Positions 11,727-20,454 of a stretch of DNA of 53,722 nt are shown here, in pieces. The position numbers were made by a program, and so were the translations under genes. Position 1 is the first letter of the stretch, and each line of letters begins with the position of its first letter. The notes beneath the pieces are model-generated. The model was not told where the DNA came from and ran no database searches. It worked only from the letters and a program-made list of their open reading frames with translations. Source of the stretch: Halomonas halodenitrificans DSM 735 (GTDB taxonomy: Bacteria > Pseudomonadota > Gammaproteobacteria > Pseudomonadales > Halomonadaceae); NCBI RefSeq assembly GCF_000620045.1, contig NZ_JHVH01000024.1, positions 1 to 53,722 on the forward strand. The letters are read 5' to 3'.

Positions 11727-12344
11727 ATGTTCAATAACACCGGCTGGAATCGGCTGCGCTACAACCTCTATGCGCCGGCCTACGACCTGGTGGCCGAGCG
11801 CGCCTTTCGCGAGGCGCGCCGCCGAGCCGTGGAACAGGTGATCTGGCGCCCCGGCATGCGGGCGCTGCTGGTCGGCGCCGGTACCGGGCTGGACCTGCCC
11901 TTCCTGCCCCGGGACGTCGAACTGCATGCCAGCGACCTGTCACCGGCCATGGTCAGACGCCTGGAGCATCGCGCCGAGGCGCTGGGCATGGACGTACAGG
12001 CTCGGGTGATGGACGCCGAATGCCTCGACTATCCCGACGATCATTTCGACGTGGTGGTGATGCACCTGATCCTGGCGGTGATGCCCGACCCGGCTCAGGG
12101 CCTGGCCGAGGCCCGCCGGGTGCTGAAGGGAGACGGCCAGCTCTGCGTCATGGACAAGTTTCAGACCGATGACCACCCATCCGGCGCGGGCCGCCGAGCC
12201 CTCAATGCCCTGACCTCGGCCATCGCCACCGATATCACCCGACAGGCCCGCCCGCTGCTCGAGGCGCAGGGGTTCATCATCGAACAGGACACCCCGGTGA
12301 TGATGGGCTCGCTGATTCGCGCCCTGTTGGCAAGGCCGGGTTGA
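11727..12344 (+). CDS. Class I SAM-dependent methyltransferase, PmtA/UbiE-like
   Basis: 205 residues from ATG 11727 (AGGACG before it); in-frame ATGs at 11691 and 11694 are alternatives. The Rossmann motif I reads LLVGAGTGLDLPFL, motif II ELHASDLSPAMVRRL, then DAECLDYPDDHFDVVVMHL. The N-terminus NRLRYNLYAPAYDLV and overall size resemble phosphatidylethanolamine N-methyltransferases of the PmtA type, which make phosphatidylcholine, but ubiquinone-type methyltransferases look similar. The stop abuts the stop of the convergent regulator gene with no gap. Confidence 0.75.
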   Translation: MFNNTGWNRLRYNLYAPAYDLVAERAFREARRRAVEQVIWRPGMRALLVGAGTGLDLPFLPRDVELHASDLSPAMVRRLEHRAEALGMDVQARVMDAECLDYPDDHFDVVVMHLILAVMPDPAQGLAEARRVLKGDGQLCVMDKFQTDDHPSGAGRRALNALTSAIATDITRQARPLLEAQGFIIEQDTPVMMGSLIRALLARPG

Positions 12345-13301
12345 TCAGCCCAGGCGCTCCTCGCGGGGCGTCAAGCCGAAGTGGTTGCGGTAGGCCGTGG
12401 AGAAATGCGCCGCCGAGGAAAAGCCGGTCTGCAGGGCGATCTCGCCCGCCGGCCGGTCGCTCTCGCGCAGCAGGCGCCGGGCACGCTTCAGCCGCAAGCC
12501 CATATAATAGCGGCTGGGAACCGCACTCAGGTGTTTCTTGAACAGCCGCTCCAGCTGGCGCCGGGAAACCCCCAGATGCTCTGCCAGCTCGTGGGTGGTC
12601 AGCGGCTCCTCGATATTGGCCTCCATCAGCGCCACGCCGTCGACCAGGCTCTGGGGCGCACCCGCCAATGGCGTCGAGGGTTGAGGCTCGTCGGCCATGC
12701 GCACGCGCTCCAGCACGAAGTGGGCCGAGACCTCCTCGGCAAGCTCGCTGCCATGGTGGCTGGCAATCAGGGTCATCATCATGTCCATGGCCGCCGTACC
12801 GCCGCCGCAGGTCAGGCGGTCGCGGTCGATCTCGAACAGCTGACGCGAGAGGCGAATCCTCGGATGGGAAGCGGCCACCGCCTCGAAACGGGGCCAGGGC
12901 ACCGTGGCGCGATAGCCGTCGAGCAGGCCGGCACCGGCCAACAGCTCGGCGCCTCCCCCGATACCCGCCAGGGCCTGACCCCGGGCGGCCAGACGGTCAA
13001 GCCAGGCAAGCAATGCCGCCTCCGGCGACTCGCCCCAGGGGGCGCAGACCAGCAGCAGATCGAGGGCGTCGTCATCGGCGATGGCCCGGTCCGGGGTCAG
13101 CACCTGATGAGAACCACTGGGGACCGGGCGGTCGTCCAGCCCCAGGGTCACCAATGAATAGAGGGGGGTGCCGGCCAGCCGATTGGCCACCGCCAGCGGC
13201 TCGGTGGCACAGGCCTCGGCCAGCAGCGAGAACCCCGGCAATACCACCACGCCGACCCGACGCCGGGGTGAAGCGATGGTGGTGGCTGTCGTATCGGGCA
13301 T
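12345..13301 (-). CDS. GlxA-family AraC-type regulator (candidate arginine regulator ArgR)
   Basis: 318 residues. The N-terminal DJ-1/PfpI-like (GATase1) sensor domain begins VGVVVLPGFSLLAEACATEP and contains IGGGAELLAGAGLLDG and CGGGTAAMDMMMTLI. The nucleophile Cys expected in amidases is replaced by Gly in IGGGAE, as usual in these regulators. The C-terminal AraC HTH covers about the last 100 residues (TTHELAEHLGVSRRQLERLF and GFSSAAHFSTAYRNHFG). Homologues include ArgR, GbdR and CdhR of Pseudomonas, sensing arginine, betaine or carnitine. Closeness to the ast operon (about 3 kb) makes ArgR attractive but unproven. Confidence 0.85.
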   Translation of the reverse strand: MPDTTATTIASPRRRVGVVVLPGFSLLAEACATEPLAVANRLAGTPLYSLVTLGLDDRPVPSGSHQVLTPDRAIADDDALDLLLVCAPWGESPEAALLAWLDRLAARGQALAGIGGGAELLAGAGLLDGYRATVPWPRFEAVAASHPRIRLSRQLFEIDRDRLTCGGGTAAMDMMMTLIASHHGSELAEEVSAHFVLERVRMADEPQPSTPLAGAPQSLVDGVALMEANIEEPLTTHELAEHLGVSRRQLERLFKKHLSAVPSRYYMGLRLKRARRLLRESDRPAGEIALQTGFSSAAHFSTAYRNHFGLTPREERLG

Positions 13302-13382
13302 GCGGGGCTCTCGGAACAGCAGGGCCGTCCATTGTAGCCAAAGCCCCGCCCAGGGACAGCCCTGGCTGTCGAACGCGCCGGG

Positions 13383-13592
13383 CTAGTCGCTTATCCCCAT
13401 CACCAGCATAAAGCCAATGACAGCTGCCGCGACCACAATAACCAGCGGCAGCACCCAGGTCAGGCCGCGTGAAGGCTCACGCGCCTCGGGTTGCGTCTCG
13501 TCGGGCTCGGGGTTTGCGAAATCCTCGGGCTCGCTCACTTCCTTGAGGTGCTGAAGCTCTTCGTCCGGGGTCTGGCTCTCGCGGGTATCCAT
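13383..13592 (-). CDS. Small C-terminally anchored membrane protein
   Basis: 69 residues from ATG 13592, with GGAGGGTGCC before it. The first ~45 residues are acidic and disordered (EVSEPEDFANPEPDETQPEA), and a single transmembrane helix LTWVLPLVIVVAAAVIGFML ends the protein, so it is probably tail-anchored in the inner membrane with a cytoplasmic acidic head. It lies 53 bases after fabV on the same strand. No family recognised. Confidence 0.7.
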   Translation of the reverse strand: MDTRESQTPDEELQHLKEVSEPEDFANPEPDETQPEAREPSRGLTWVLPLVIVVAAAVIGFMLVMGISD

Positions 13593-13645
13593 GGCACCCT
13601 CCGGGTCTGCGTGTGCATGCGCAGGACGCCGGGGGCGCCCTGCCC

Positions 13646-14872
13646 TTACAGGGTTACGACATCGAATTCCGCCACGGGGTCCACATCGGCATCGTAGTCG
13701 ACGTCGTCCCGCTCGAAGCCGAACAGCTTCAGGAACTCGTGCTTGTACCCAGCATAGTCGGTAATCTCGAAGAGATTCTCGGTGGTCACACGAGGCCATA
13801 ATTCCTTGCAGGCCTGCTGAACATCATCGCGCAGCTCCCAGTCGTCCAGGCGCAGGCGACCGGCCTCGTCGGTATCGGCGCTGCCGCCCTGCCCTTCGGC
13901 CAGATAGAGGCGCTCATCGAATAATCGGTTGAGCTGATCGATGGTGCCTTCGTGCAGCGCCTTCTCCTTCATTACCCGATAGACCATGGCGATGTAGAGC
14001 GGCATGACCGGAATGGCGGCACTGGCCTGGGTCACGACAGACTTGAGCACCGCCACGTTGGCACTGCCTCCGGAGGCCGCAAGCCGCTGGTTGATCTCAC
14101 CGGCGGCGCGATCCAGATCTTCCTTGGCCTTGCCCAGGGCACCGTGCCAGTAGATCGGCCAGGTAATCTCGGTACCGATATAGCTGAAGGCCACGCTACG
14201 GGCGCCGGGCGCCAGCACGCCGGCGCGATCCAGGGCGTCGATCCACAGCTCCCAGTCCTCGCCGCCCATCACCGCGCGGGTATCGTCGATCTCCTGCTGG
14301 GTAGCCGGCTCGACCTCGGCCTCGATGATGGCGTCCTTGTTGGTGTCGATGGCGGTGGCCCGGTAGGTCTCGCCGATCGGCTTGAGGCTGGAGCGCTTGA
14401 GTTCGCCGCTGTCGGGCAACTTGCGCACCGGCGAGGCCAGCGAGTAGACCACCAGGTCGACCTGGCCCAGGTCCTGCTGGATCAGCTCGATGGCCTTGTC
14501 GCGAGCTTCATGCGAAAAGGCATCGCCGTTGATCGACTTGCTGTAGAGCCCTTCGGCCTTGGCAAACTTGTCGAAGGCGGCGCTGTTGTACCAGCCGGCC
14601 GTCCCCGGCTTCTTCTCGCTGCCGGGCTTCTCGAAGAACACGCCCAGGGTATCGGCGCCATAACCAAAGGCGGCGGTGACACGCGCCGCCAGGCCGTAGC
14701 CACTGGAGGCACCGATCACCAGTACCTTCTTCGGTCGCGGCTCCTCATCGCCCAGGGCCTTGCCGAGGTCATGGGCACGGGTCGCCTCGATCTGTTCGAG
14801 CACATTCCTTTCGCAGCCGACCGGGTGGGTGGTAGTGCAGATAAAACCGCGTACCTTGGGCTTGATGATCAC
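13646..14872 (-). CDS. fabV: Trans-2-enoyl-ACP/CoA reductase (NADH), FabV
   Basis: 408 residues from GTG 14872, chosen by GAGGTCTGAC upstream and by the family N-terminus [19 protein letters not shown]. It reduces trans-2-enoyl-ACP in the last step of fatty acid elongation. The cofactor motif is [16 protein letters not shown], and the FabV active-site pattern Tyr-X8-Lys is intact in [12 protein letters not shown]-terminal segment [20 protein letters not shown] is family-typical. FabV is larger than FabI and is known for triclosan tolerance; whether FabI also exists here is unknown. Confidence 0.96.
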   Translation of the reverse strand: MIIKPKVRGFICTTTHPVGCERNVLEQIEATRAHDLGKALGDEEPRPKKVLVIGASSGYGLAARVTAAFGYGADTLGVFFEKPGSEKKPGTAGWYNSAAFDKFAKAEGLYSKSINGDAFSHEARDKAIELIQQDLGQVDLVVYSLASPVRKLPDSGELKRSSLKPIGETYRATAIDTNKDAIIEAEVEPATQQEIDDTRAVMGGEDWELWIDALDRAGVLAPGARSVAFSYIGTEITWPIYWHGALGKAKEDLDRAAGEINQRLAASGGSANVAVLKSVVTQASAAIPVMPLYIAMVYRVMKEKALHEGTIDQLNRLFDERLYLAEGQGGSADTDEAGRLRLDDWELRDDVQQACKELWPRVTTENLFEITDYAGYKHEFLKLFGFERDDVDYDADVDPVAEFDVVTL

Positions 14873-15045
14873 GTCAGACCTCGCTGCTTGTGTTGTGGAC
14901 GGACGCCGCCGCCCTGTCATGGAGTGGTAATCGCTCTATTCTAGCGGCCAGGTTCGCCGCTGTCCGCCCTTGAGCACGACCGGCAGCTAGGGCAGGATGC
15001 CAGCCTGATGATGACTACCCTAGCGAAGATACCCGGGAGCGAACG

Positions 15046-15435
15046 ATGAATGCCCAGACTCTGGTCGACGAACGGGGCGAGCTGTGGCTGGCGCTGGCAC
15101 CGCTATGGCTCGAGCGCGAACCGGGCGAGCGCGACTATGCGCAGATGCTCGAGGTCATCGAGCGTCACGACCTCACGGTCAACGAGCTGGAATGGATCTT
15201 TCGCATCGAGCTGGCACCGGTCCTGGCGCGCCACCAGATGTCGGTGGTCGGCGAATGGCGACGCTTCGACGACTATGCGCTGATGCAGCAGCTGGTGGCT
15301 CACAACCTGCGGCTCAAGGGGTGGCGACGCAAGAGCTGGGCGCTCTTCTCGGGGCTGACGACCATGATGACCCGGCATCGCTGGAACGAGCTCATCGGCC
15401 GCCTGATGGTGCAACGCGGCGAAGCCCCCCCATGA
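15046..15435 (+). CDS. DUF7079-like small cytoplasmic protein
   Basis: 129 residues without signal or membrane segments. The pattern ELWLALAPLWLEREPG, then LEWIFRIELAPVLA and MSVVGEWRRFDDYALM, fits the small DUF7079-type family (a helical protein of unknown function); the assignment is from memory of the pattern. The tail is basic and Trp-rich (LKGWRRKSWALF). It reads divergently from fabV and converges on the glutathione peroxidase gene with 20 bases between stops. Confidence 0.65.
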   Translation: MNAQTLVDERGELWLALAPLWLEREPGERDYAQMLEVIERHDLTVNELEWIFRIELAPVLARHQMSVVGEWRRFDDYALMQQLVAHNLRLKGWRRKSWALFSGLTTMMTRHRWNELIGRLMVQRGEAPP

Positions 15436-15455
15436 TGACTCGACGCCCCCTTCCT

Positions 15456-15941
15456 CTATACCTCATCCAGGGCCGGCTCTATCGCGATTCTCAATGCGTC
15501 CTCGCCGTCGCGGGGCGAGAAGCGGCGAATCACCCGGCCATCGCGCCCCACCAGGAACTTGGTGAAGTTCCATTTGATCACGCCGGTTCCCAGCAGCCCC
15601 GGCGCCTGGCGCTTGAGCTCGATGAACAGCGGATGGGTGTCACGACCGTTGACCCTGACCTTCTCCATCAGGGGAAAGCTGACCTGGTAGTCGCGAGCAC
15701 TCAGGGTGCAGAAATCCCGTGCCGACTCCGGTGACTGGCGACCAAACTGGTTACAGGGAAAGCCGATCACCATGAAGCCATGCTGGCGATAACGGCGATA
15801 GAGGCGTTCCAGCTCGCGCAGCTGGGGCGTGAAACCACAGCGGCTGGCGACATTGACGATAAGCAGCACCCGGCCGCGTAGGGCGCCGAAGTTGAACGAC
15901 TCACCCTCGGCGGTATAGCACTGTTGATCGTGAATAGTCAT
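15456..15941 (-). CDS. Glutathione peroxidase (Cys type)
   Basis: 161 residues from ATG 15941; the open frame extends 25 codons further, but without the family N-terminus. It reduces hydrogen and organic peroxides with glutathione or thioredoxin. The peroxidatic Cys is in NVASRCGFT (about residue 35), the resolving-region signature is GFPCNQFG, and the Trp-Asn pair is in IKWNFTKFLV, so the catalytic tetrad is complete. BtuE-like. Cytoplasmic. Confidence 0.93.
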   Translation of the reverse strand: MTIHDQQCYTAEGESFNFGALRGRVLLIVNVASRCGFTPQLRELERLYRRYRQHGFMVIGFPCNQFGRQSPESARDFCTLSARDYQVSFPLMEKVRVNGRDTHPLFIELKRQAPGLLGTGVIKWNFTKFLVGRDGRVIRRFSPRDGEDALRIAIEPALDEV

Positions 15942-15967
15942 TCTCGGGCCTTGATGGTCGATATCTC

Positions 15968-16051
15968 TCACGATGCCATGCCGTCCGCGACAGTGCCACC
16001 CTGGCCGACCCGCCACTCGTATCGGCCCCTCATGCTCTCACGGACGACCAT
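15968..16051 (-). CDS. Candidate 27-residue small ORF with strong ribosome binding site
   Basis: Between the NUDIX and glutathione peroxidase genes the minus strand has AGGAGGAGGCC directly before GTGATG, opening a 27-residue frame MVVRESMRGRYEWRVGQGG and a short tail. The frame differs from that of the peroxidase gene. It could be a leader peptide or a real small protein; coding cannot be shown from so short a stretch. Confidence 0.3.
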   Translation of the reverse strand: MVVRESMRGRYEWRVGQGGTVADGMAS

Positions 16052-16089
16052 CACGGCCTCCTCCTGTGCCTGGAGCCTGACAGGCCGGC

Positions 16090-16626
16090 TCACGAGGTGA
16101 TCTTCAGCATCCCCCTGTCGCGTAACACCTCCACGGCCTGGCGGGTGTCGGGTGTCACCCCCTCCTGAGCCAGCGCCTCGGCCGGCGGCAGCCAGAAGGC
16201 ATCGGCCACCTCCTCGGCCTGAAGCGCCAGGGGGCCATCATGCTGGACCAGGTAGAGACTGGCGAAGATATGGTTGCCACCTCGGGCATGCACGAAGCCA
16301 CCCGCCGGCATCAGTGTCCTGACACGGATACCCAGCTCCTCCTCGAGCTCACGGCGGGCCGCGAGGTGCACCGCCTCGCCGGCCCCCACCACGCCACCGG
16401 CGGCCAGGTCGAGCCCACCGGGAAAGACCTCCTTGGTCAGGGTACGACGCTGGACACAGAGCTCGCCCCGGGCGTTGCACACCACCACATAGGTGGCGCG
16501 GTGCCAGAAGCGGAAACGACGCATCTCCGCCCGCCATGCGCTGCCGCATGGGCGATTGCGGGAATCCACCAGCTGAATGCGCTCGCGGGCAACATGCGGC
16601 GCCGGCAAGCGCGTGTCGTCGGTCAT
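16090..16626 (-). CDS. NUDIX hydrolase, YfcD-like
   Basis: 178 residues. The Nudix box reads GGVVGAGEAVHLAARRELEE then ELGI, matching GX5EX7REUXEEXGU, the Mg-dependent pyrophosphohydrolase motif. The N-terminus (ERIQLVDSRNRPCGSAWRAE) and RRTLTKEVFPGGLDLAAGG resemble YfcD/IDI-like Nudix proteins, whose substrate is undefined. GGGGAGACGTCC precedes the start. It reads divergently from the AidB-like gene with 111 bases between starts. Confidence 0.9.
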   Translation of the reverse strand: MTDDTRLPAPHVARERIQLVDSRNRPCGSAWRAEMRRFRFWHRATYVVVCNARGELCVQRRTLTKEVFPGGLDLAAGGVVGAGEAVHLAARRELEEELGIRVRTLMPAGGFVHARGGNHIFASLYLVQHDGPLALQAEEVADAFWLPPAEALAQEGVTPDTRQAVEVLRDRGMLKITS

Positions 16627-16737
16627 GGACGTCTCCCCGAGAAAAGTCCAAGCCTAACCAGTCGCGGGCGTGGCGTCACGTTGACCGCGAGCGCCGCGCC
16701 TTCCATGCTCAGACAAGGCACCCAGCGGAGACCCGCC

Positions 16738-18390
16738 ATGCCCGATCATGCCCCCCGCACCCATCTGGCCACCCATGAGGTAACCAACCAGCCGGGCCCC
16801 AGCGGCGACGGCGACCTCCTGGCCGAGGACCTTCCCCTGCGCGAGGCCCTGGACCGGGAGGCGCCGGCCTGGGTGACCGAACTCCTGGCGCCGCTGGGCC
16901 GGGACGTCGGCAGCGAAAGCATCCAGGCGCTGGGCGACCTCGCCAATCGCCACCCGCCGGAACTGCGACTCTTCGACCGCCACGGCCAACGCCTGGACGA
17001 GGTGTGCTATCACCCCGCCTATCACCAGCTGATGCGCCTGGCGATAGAAGGGGGATGGCACTCGGTGGCCTGGCAACAGGAGGGCTGCGGCGGCCACCAG
17101 GCCCATATTGCCGCCCTCTACCTGCTGACCCAGGCCGAACCGGGATTCTGCTGCCCGGTGACCATGACCCATGCCGCCATGCCGGTGCTACGCCAGTCCG
17201 CCGGCGTAGAGGCCCGCTGGGCCCCCGGCTTGCTGGCCAGTGACTACGACCCACGAGCCCTGCCCGCGAGCCGGAAACGGGGGCTCACCTTCGGCATGGC
17301 CATGACGGAAAAGCAGGGCGGCAGCGACGTCAGGAGCAACGCCACGCGAGCCGAGCCCACCGACGATGGCTGGCGACTCACCGGCCACAAGTGGTTCTGC
17401 AGCGCCCCCATGTCCGACGCCTTCCTGACACTGGCCCAGACCGAAGCGGGGCTGGGGTGTTTCCTGGTGCCACGCTTCGCCCCCGATGGCCGGCGCAACG
17501 CCATGGAATTGCAACGACTCAAGGACAAGTGCGGCAACCGTGCCAATGCCTCCGCGGAGATCGAGTACCGCGGCGCCTGGGCAGAACCCCTCGGCCCACC
17601 CGGCCGCGGCATCGCCACCCTCCTCGAGATGGTGCAGCAGACGCGCCTGGATGCCGCCACTGCTCCGGTGGGCATGATGCGCCAGGCCCTTGTCCAGGCG
17701 TGGCGCCATGCCCAGGGGCGCCACGCCTTCGGGCGGGCCCTGGCCGAGCAGCCGCTGATGCGAATGGTGATGGCCGATCTGGCACTGGAAGTAGAGGCCG
17801 GGGTGGCGCTCGCGTTTCGCACCGCCCGCGCCTTCGATGGCGCGGCCCGAGGCGATGCCGCCGAGTTCGCCCTGGCCCGACTGCTGCCGGCACTGGCCAA
17901 GTACTGGCACAACAAGCGCGGCCCCGGATTCATGGCCGAGGCCATGGAATGCCTGGGGGGCATCGGCTACGTGGAGGAGGCCCCACTGGCACGGCTCTAT
18001 CGCGAGGCGCCGGTCAACTCGATCTGGGAGGGTTCGGGCAACGTTATCTGCCTGGACGTGCTGCGGGCACTGGCACGCCATCCCGAGGCACTGGAGGCGC
18101 TGTGGCAGGAACTGGCACCGGTTCGCGGCCGGCTACGGGAAATGGATACCGCCCTGAGCGACCTGGAACGGCTGCTCGAAGCCTCACCCGAGGCGCTGGA
18201 ACAGCGGGCACGCTGGCTCGTTCAACGCCTGGCCCAGTGCCTGCAGGGGGCACTGTTGCTGCGCCATGCACCGAACGCCGTGGGTGAAACCTTCTGTCGA
18301 ACCCGCCTGGGGGTGGAAGCCGGGCCGGCCTATGGCGTGCTTCCCACCGGGGCTCCGGTCGAGGAGATACTGGCGCGCCTGCCGGGCTAG
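16738..18390 (+). CDS. AidB-like acyl-CoA dehydrogenase family flavoprotein
   Basis: 550 residues from ATG 16738 (GGAG upstream); the frame is open for 498 bases before this, but that is shadow of the NUDIX gene. The ACAD fold is evident: FGMAMTEKQGGSDVRSNATR, TGHKWFCSAPMSDAFL, LKDKCGNRANASAEIEYR, and the AidB-like C-terminal core LYREAPVNSIWEGSGNVICL. AidB of E. coli (541 residues) is an FAD protein induced by alkylation stress that binds DNA near damaged promoters; others in the group act on branched acyl-CoAs. Length and the WEGSGN motif fit AidB. Confidence 0.88.
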   Translation: MPDHAPRTHLATHEVTNQPGPSGDGDLLAEDLPLREALDREAPAWVTELLAPLGRDVGSESIQALGDLANRHPPELRLFDRHGQRLDEVCYHPAYHQLMRLAIEGGWHSVAWQQEGCGGHQAHIAALYLLTQAEPGFCCPVTMTHAAMPVLRQSAGVEARWAPGLLASDYDPRALPASRKRGLTFGMAMTEKQGGSDVRSNATRAEPTDDGWRLTGHKWFCSAPMSDAFLTLAQTEAGLGCFLVPRFAPDGRRNAMELQRLKDKCGNRANASAEIEYRGAWAEPLGPPGRGIATLLEMVQQTRLDAATAPVGMMRQALVQAWRHAQGRHAFGRALAEQPLMRMVMADLALEVEAGVALAFRTARAFDGAARGDAAEFALARLLPALAKYWHNKRGPGFMAEAMECLGGIGYVEEAPLARLYREAPVNSIWEGSGNVICLDVLRALARHPEALEALWQELAPVRGRLREMDTALSDLERLLEASPEALEQRARWLVQRLAQCLQGALLLRHAPNAVGETFCRTRLGVEAGPAYGVLPTGAPVEEILARLPG

Positions 18391-18394
18391 CCCA

Positions 18395-19015
18395 TCAGCC
18401 CAGCACGGGGCCGGCAACCACCCTTGCCGCCAGTGCCAGCAACAGCACTCCGGTAGCGCGGTTGACCCAGTGGGCACGCGCCCGCAGCCAGGGCAGTACC
18501 CGCGAATGCGAGAGCCCCAGGGCCACCAGCACATACCAGCCGGCATCGATCAACATGGCGGTAAGCACGATCACGCCCTGGGCCACCAGGCTCATGTCGG
18601 CGGTGATGAACTGACTGAGCAGGGCGATAAAGAACAGGATCAGCTTGGGGTTGCCCAGCGCGACCAGCACGCCATCTCGCGCCGCCTGGCGGCGAGTGGT
18701 GGACACGCCTCCGGCATCCAGGGAGCCACCGCGCCCGGCACGCAGCGCACGGATGCCCAGCCAGGCCAGGTAAGCTGCCCCACCCCAGGTAATGACCTGA
18801 AACAGCAGAGGCTGACGCACGATCAGCGCTCCCAGCCCCCATACCGTGAGCAGGGCGTAGAAGCCGACGCCCAGGGCATGGGAGAGCCCCGCGACGACAC
18901 CCGGGGCACGACCCCCGCCCAGAGTATGGCGCAGCACCATGGCCAGGCTGGGCCCGGGCGACATGGCGCCCAGGGCACACACCGCCGCCAGGGATAGCCA
19001 CAGGGAGAAAGGCAT
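18395..19015 (-). CDS. LysE/RhtB-family amino acid exporter
   Basis: 206 residues from ATG 19015 (GAGGAC upstream). Six hydrophobic segments; the family N-terminus LGAMSPGPSLAMVLRHTLGG and the central GNPKLILFFIALLSQF are diagnostic of LysE/RhtB translocators, which export amino acids or homoserine lactones from the cytoplasm. It converges on the AidB-like gene (4 bases between stops) and follows rnk after 10 bases, so the two are probably co-transcribed. Confidence 0.92.
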   Translation of the reverse strand: MPFSLWLSLAAVCALGAMSPGPSLAMVLRHTLGGGRAPGVVAGLSHALGVGFYALLTVWGLGALIVRQPLLFQVITWGGAAYLAWLGIRALRAGRGGSLDAGGVSTTRRQAARDGVLVALGNPKLILFFIALLSQFITADMSLVAQGVIVLTAMLIDAGWYVLVALGLSHSRVLPWLRARAHWVNRATGVLLLALAARVVAGPVLG

Positions 19016-19025
19016 GCCGGAGTCC

Positions 19026-19439
19026 TCAGCGGTGGTACTGCTTCTCACGCTCCGGTTGCCACAGCACGGCATCCACCTGCAGATGAACCTGCCCACCGTC
19101 CGGCAGCGGCCAGTCGATGGTATCGCCGACTCGCTGACCGATCAGGCCTGCACCCACCGGGGCCATGACCGAGATGGCCTCCTCCACCTCCCCGAGCGAA
19201 TGAGGGTAGACCAGGGTGCGCGTCATCTGGCGGCCGCGCTTGAGATCGGTAAACTGAACGCGGCTGTTCATGCTGACCACATCCTCGGGGATTTCCTCGG
19301 GATCCAGCACCTCTCCGCGCTCGAGCTCATCCTCGAGCGCATCGGCCACGAAGCGGTCCTTGTCGCTGGCCTCATCGATCAGGCGCTGCAGACGGTCGGC
19401 ATCGAGCCGGTTGATGGTAATAGGGGGACGGGACAGCAT
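19026..19439 (-). CDS. rnk: Regulator of nucleoside diphosphate kinase Rnk
   Basis: 137 residues from ATG 19439 (GCAGGAGGTGCC before it). A short N-terminal coiled coil (INRLDADRLQRLIDEAS) is followed by a GreA/GreB-like C-terminal domain (YPHSLGEVEEAISVMAPVGA and GLIGQRVGDTIDWPLPDG). Rnk binds RNA polymerase near the secondary channel and modulates nucleoside diphosphate kinase levels in Pseudomonas and E. coli. A strong hairpin lies in its leader. Confidence 0.93.
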   Translation of the reverse strand: MLSRPPITINRLDADRLQRLIDEASDKDRFVADALEDELERGEVLDPEEIPEDVVSMNSRVQFTDLKRGRQMTRTLVYPHSLGEVEEAISVMAPVGAGLIGQRVGDTIDWPLPDGGQVHLQVDAVLWQPEREKQYHR

Positions 19440-19493
19440 GGCACCTCCTGCACGCTGATAAACGATATTTGAACGCTTATCGAAGTATCCAAC

Positions 19494-19532
19494 AAAAGAC
19501 AGTCCTCCACCCACTGGTGGGCGGAGGACTGT
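19494..19532 (-). terminator. Strong hairpin with T-rich tail in the rnk leader
   Basis: 15-base arms (19499-19513 and 19518-19532) with one A-C mismatch and a 4-base loop. On the minus strand CTTTTGTT follows, so it resembles a terminator 60 bases upstream of the rnk start although no minus-strand gene lies above it. It may be an attenuator-like leader or a terminator for antisense transcription; a conserved rnk leader RNA is known in Pseudomonas, but identity was not tested. Confidence 0.55.
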
Positions 19533-19661
19533 AAACCTCCACCATACGACATCCCGCGACGCCGCAACAGCCCTGTGACTCGCGAAACCATCGCACCGTC
19601 CGGGCTGCAGCCGTATCGCCGACCGGCTAGACTGGAGACCCATTTCACGATGGAAGATACC

Positions 19662-19811
19662 ATGTCGGTTCGACTCTTCGCCTGGCTGATGATCGGCCTG
19701 GGCATCCTGCTACCCATCCTGGGCTGGCAAGCCGCCAGCCCCGCCGGCTTCGTCGGCCCGGCACTGATCCTGCTGGGAATCCTGTTGCTGGTCACCCGCC
19801 GTGGCCGTTGA
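19662..19811 (+). CDS. Small two-helix membrane protein upstream of exoD
   Basis: 49 residues from ATG 19662 (GGAAGATACC upstream); ATG 19650, adding MEDT, is an alternative. Two hydrophobic hairpin segments (LFAWLMIGLGILLPILGW and FVGPALILLGILLLVTRR) make nearly the whole protein. It overlaps the exoD-type gene by 11 bases, which suggests translational coupling. No family assigned. Confidence 0.65.
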   Translation: MSVRLFAWLMIGLGILLPILGWQAASPAGFVGPALILLGILLLVTRRGR

Positions 19812-20397
19812 GCGCGGGCCCGCCAGTCTGAGTGACCTGCTGGGACGGGTCCGTCAGGCCGGCCAACACGAAGCCACCATCAGCCTCGGAGCCATTCTGG
19901 AGACGATCGGCCAGCGCAGCTTCGCGCCCTTCCTGCTGCTGGCCGGCCTGATCACACTGGCACCGCTGGTCGGCGATATTCCGGGCGTCCCGACGCTGAT
20001 GGCAAGCCTGGTGGTGCTCGCCGGCATTCAGCTACTGCTCGGGCGTCGGCGCATCTGGCTGCCGAACTGGCTGCTGGAGCGGCGCGCCTCGCGAGAGCGC
20101 TTCCAGCGGGTGCTCGGCTGGCTTGAGCGGCCGGCAGGCTGGACGGACCGACTACTGCGCCAGCGTCTGACGGTGCTGACCCGTCCGCCGGCCCATCTCG
20201 CCGTGGCCCTGACCTGCCTGGTGATTGCCCTGGCCATGCCGCCCATGGAGTTCATTCCCTTCAGCGCCAACGGCGCCGGTCTCGCCCTGACCCTGTTCGG
20301 CCTGGCGCTGCTCGCCGACGACGGCCTCTTCGCCCTGGCGGGCTACCTGCTCACCGGCGGCACCCTGGCCGTGGTGGCACTCAGCATCATGACATAA
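19801..20397 (+). CDS. ExoD-family exopolysaccharide synthesis membrane protein
   Basis: 198 residues from GTG 19801. The family signature is clear: ATISLGAILETIGQRSFAPF, a hydrophobic stretch ending TLAPLVGDIPGVPT, and IALAMPPMEFIPFSANGAG. Four to five transmembrane segments. ExoD was linked to exopolysaccharide production and alkali tolerance in Rhizobium; its biochemical role is not known. Overlaps the preceding small gene by 11 bases. The stop precedes a 13-bp stem. Confidence 0.87.
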   Translation: MAVERGPASLSDLLGRVRQAGQHEATISLGAILETIGQRSFAPFLLLAGLITLAPLVGDIPGVPTLMASLVVLAGIQLLLGRRRIWLPNWLLERRASRERFQRVLGWLERPAGWTDRLLRQRLTVLTRPPAHLAVALTCLVIALAMPPMEFIPFSANGAGLALTLFGLALLADDGLFALAGYLLTGGTLAVVALSIMT

Positions 20398-20399
20398 CG

Positions 20400-20438
20400 C
20401 AGACAGCCCTCGCGTCGAGTGGACACGAGGGCTGTCTG
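20400..20438. terminator. Hairpin between exoD and tRNA-Leu
   Basis: Perfect 13-bp stem cagacagccctcg / cgagggctgtctg with a 13-base loop. There is no real T-run on either strand, so termination is plausible for both convergent units but not assured. Confidence 0.5.
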
Positions 20439-20454
20439 TGAGAATTCGAGAAGC

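Noticed and set aside
16240..16737. N-terminal extension of the AidB-like protein
   Set aside because: The extension is antisense to the NUDIX gene; GGAG before ATG 16738 and AidB length support the shorter form.
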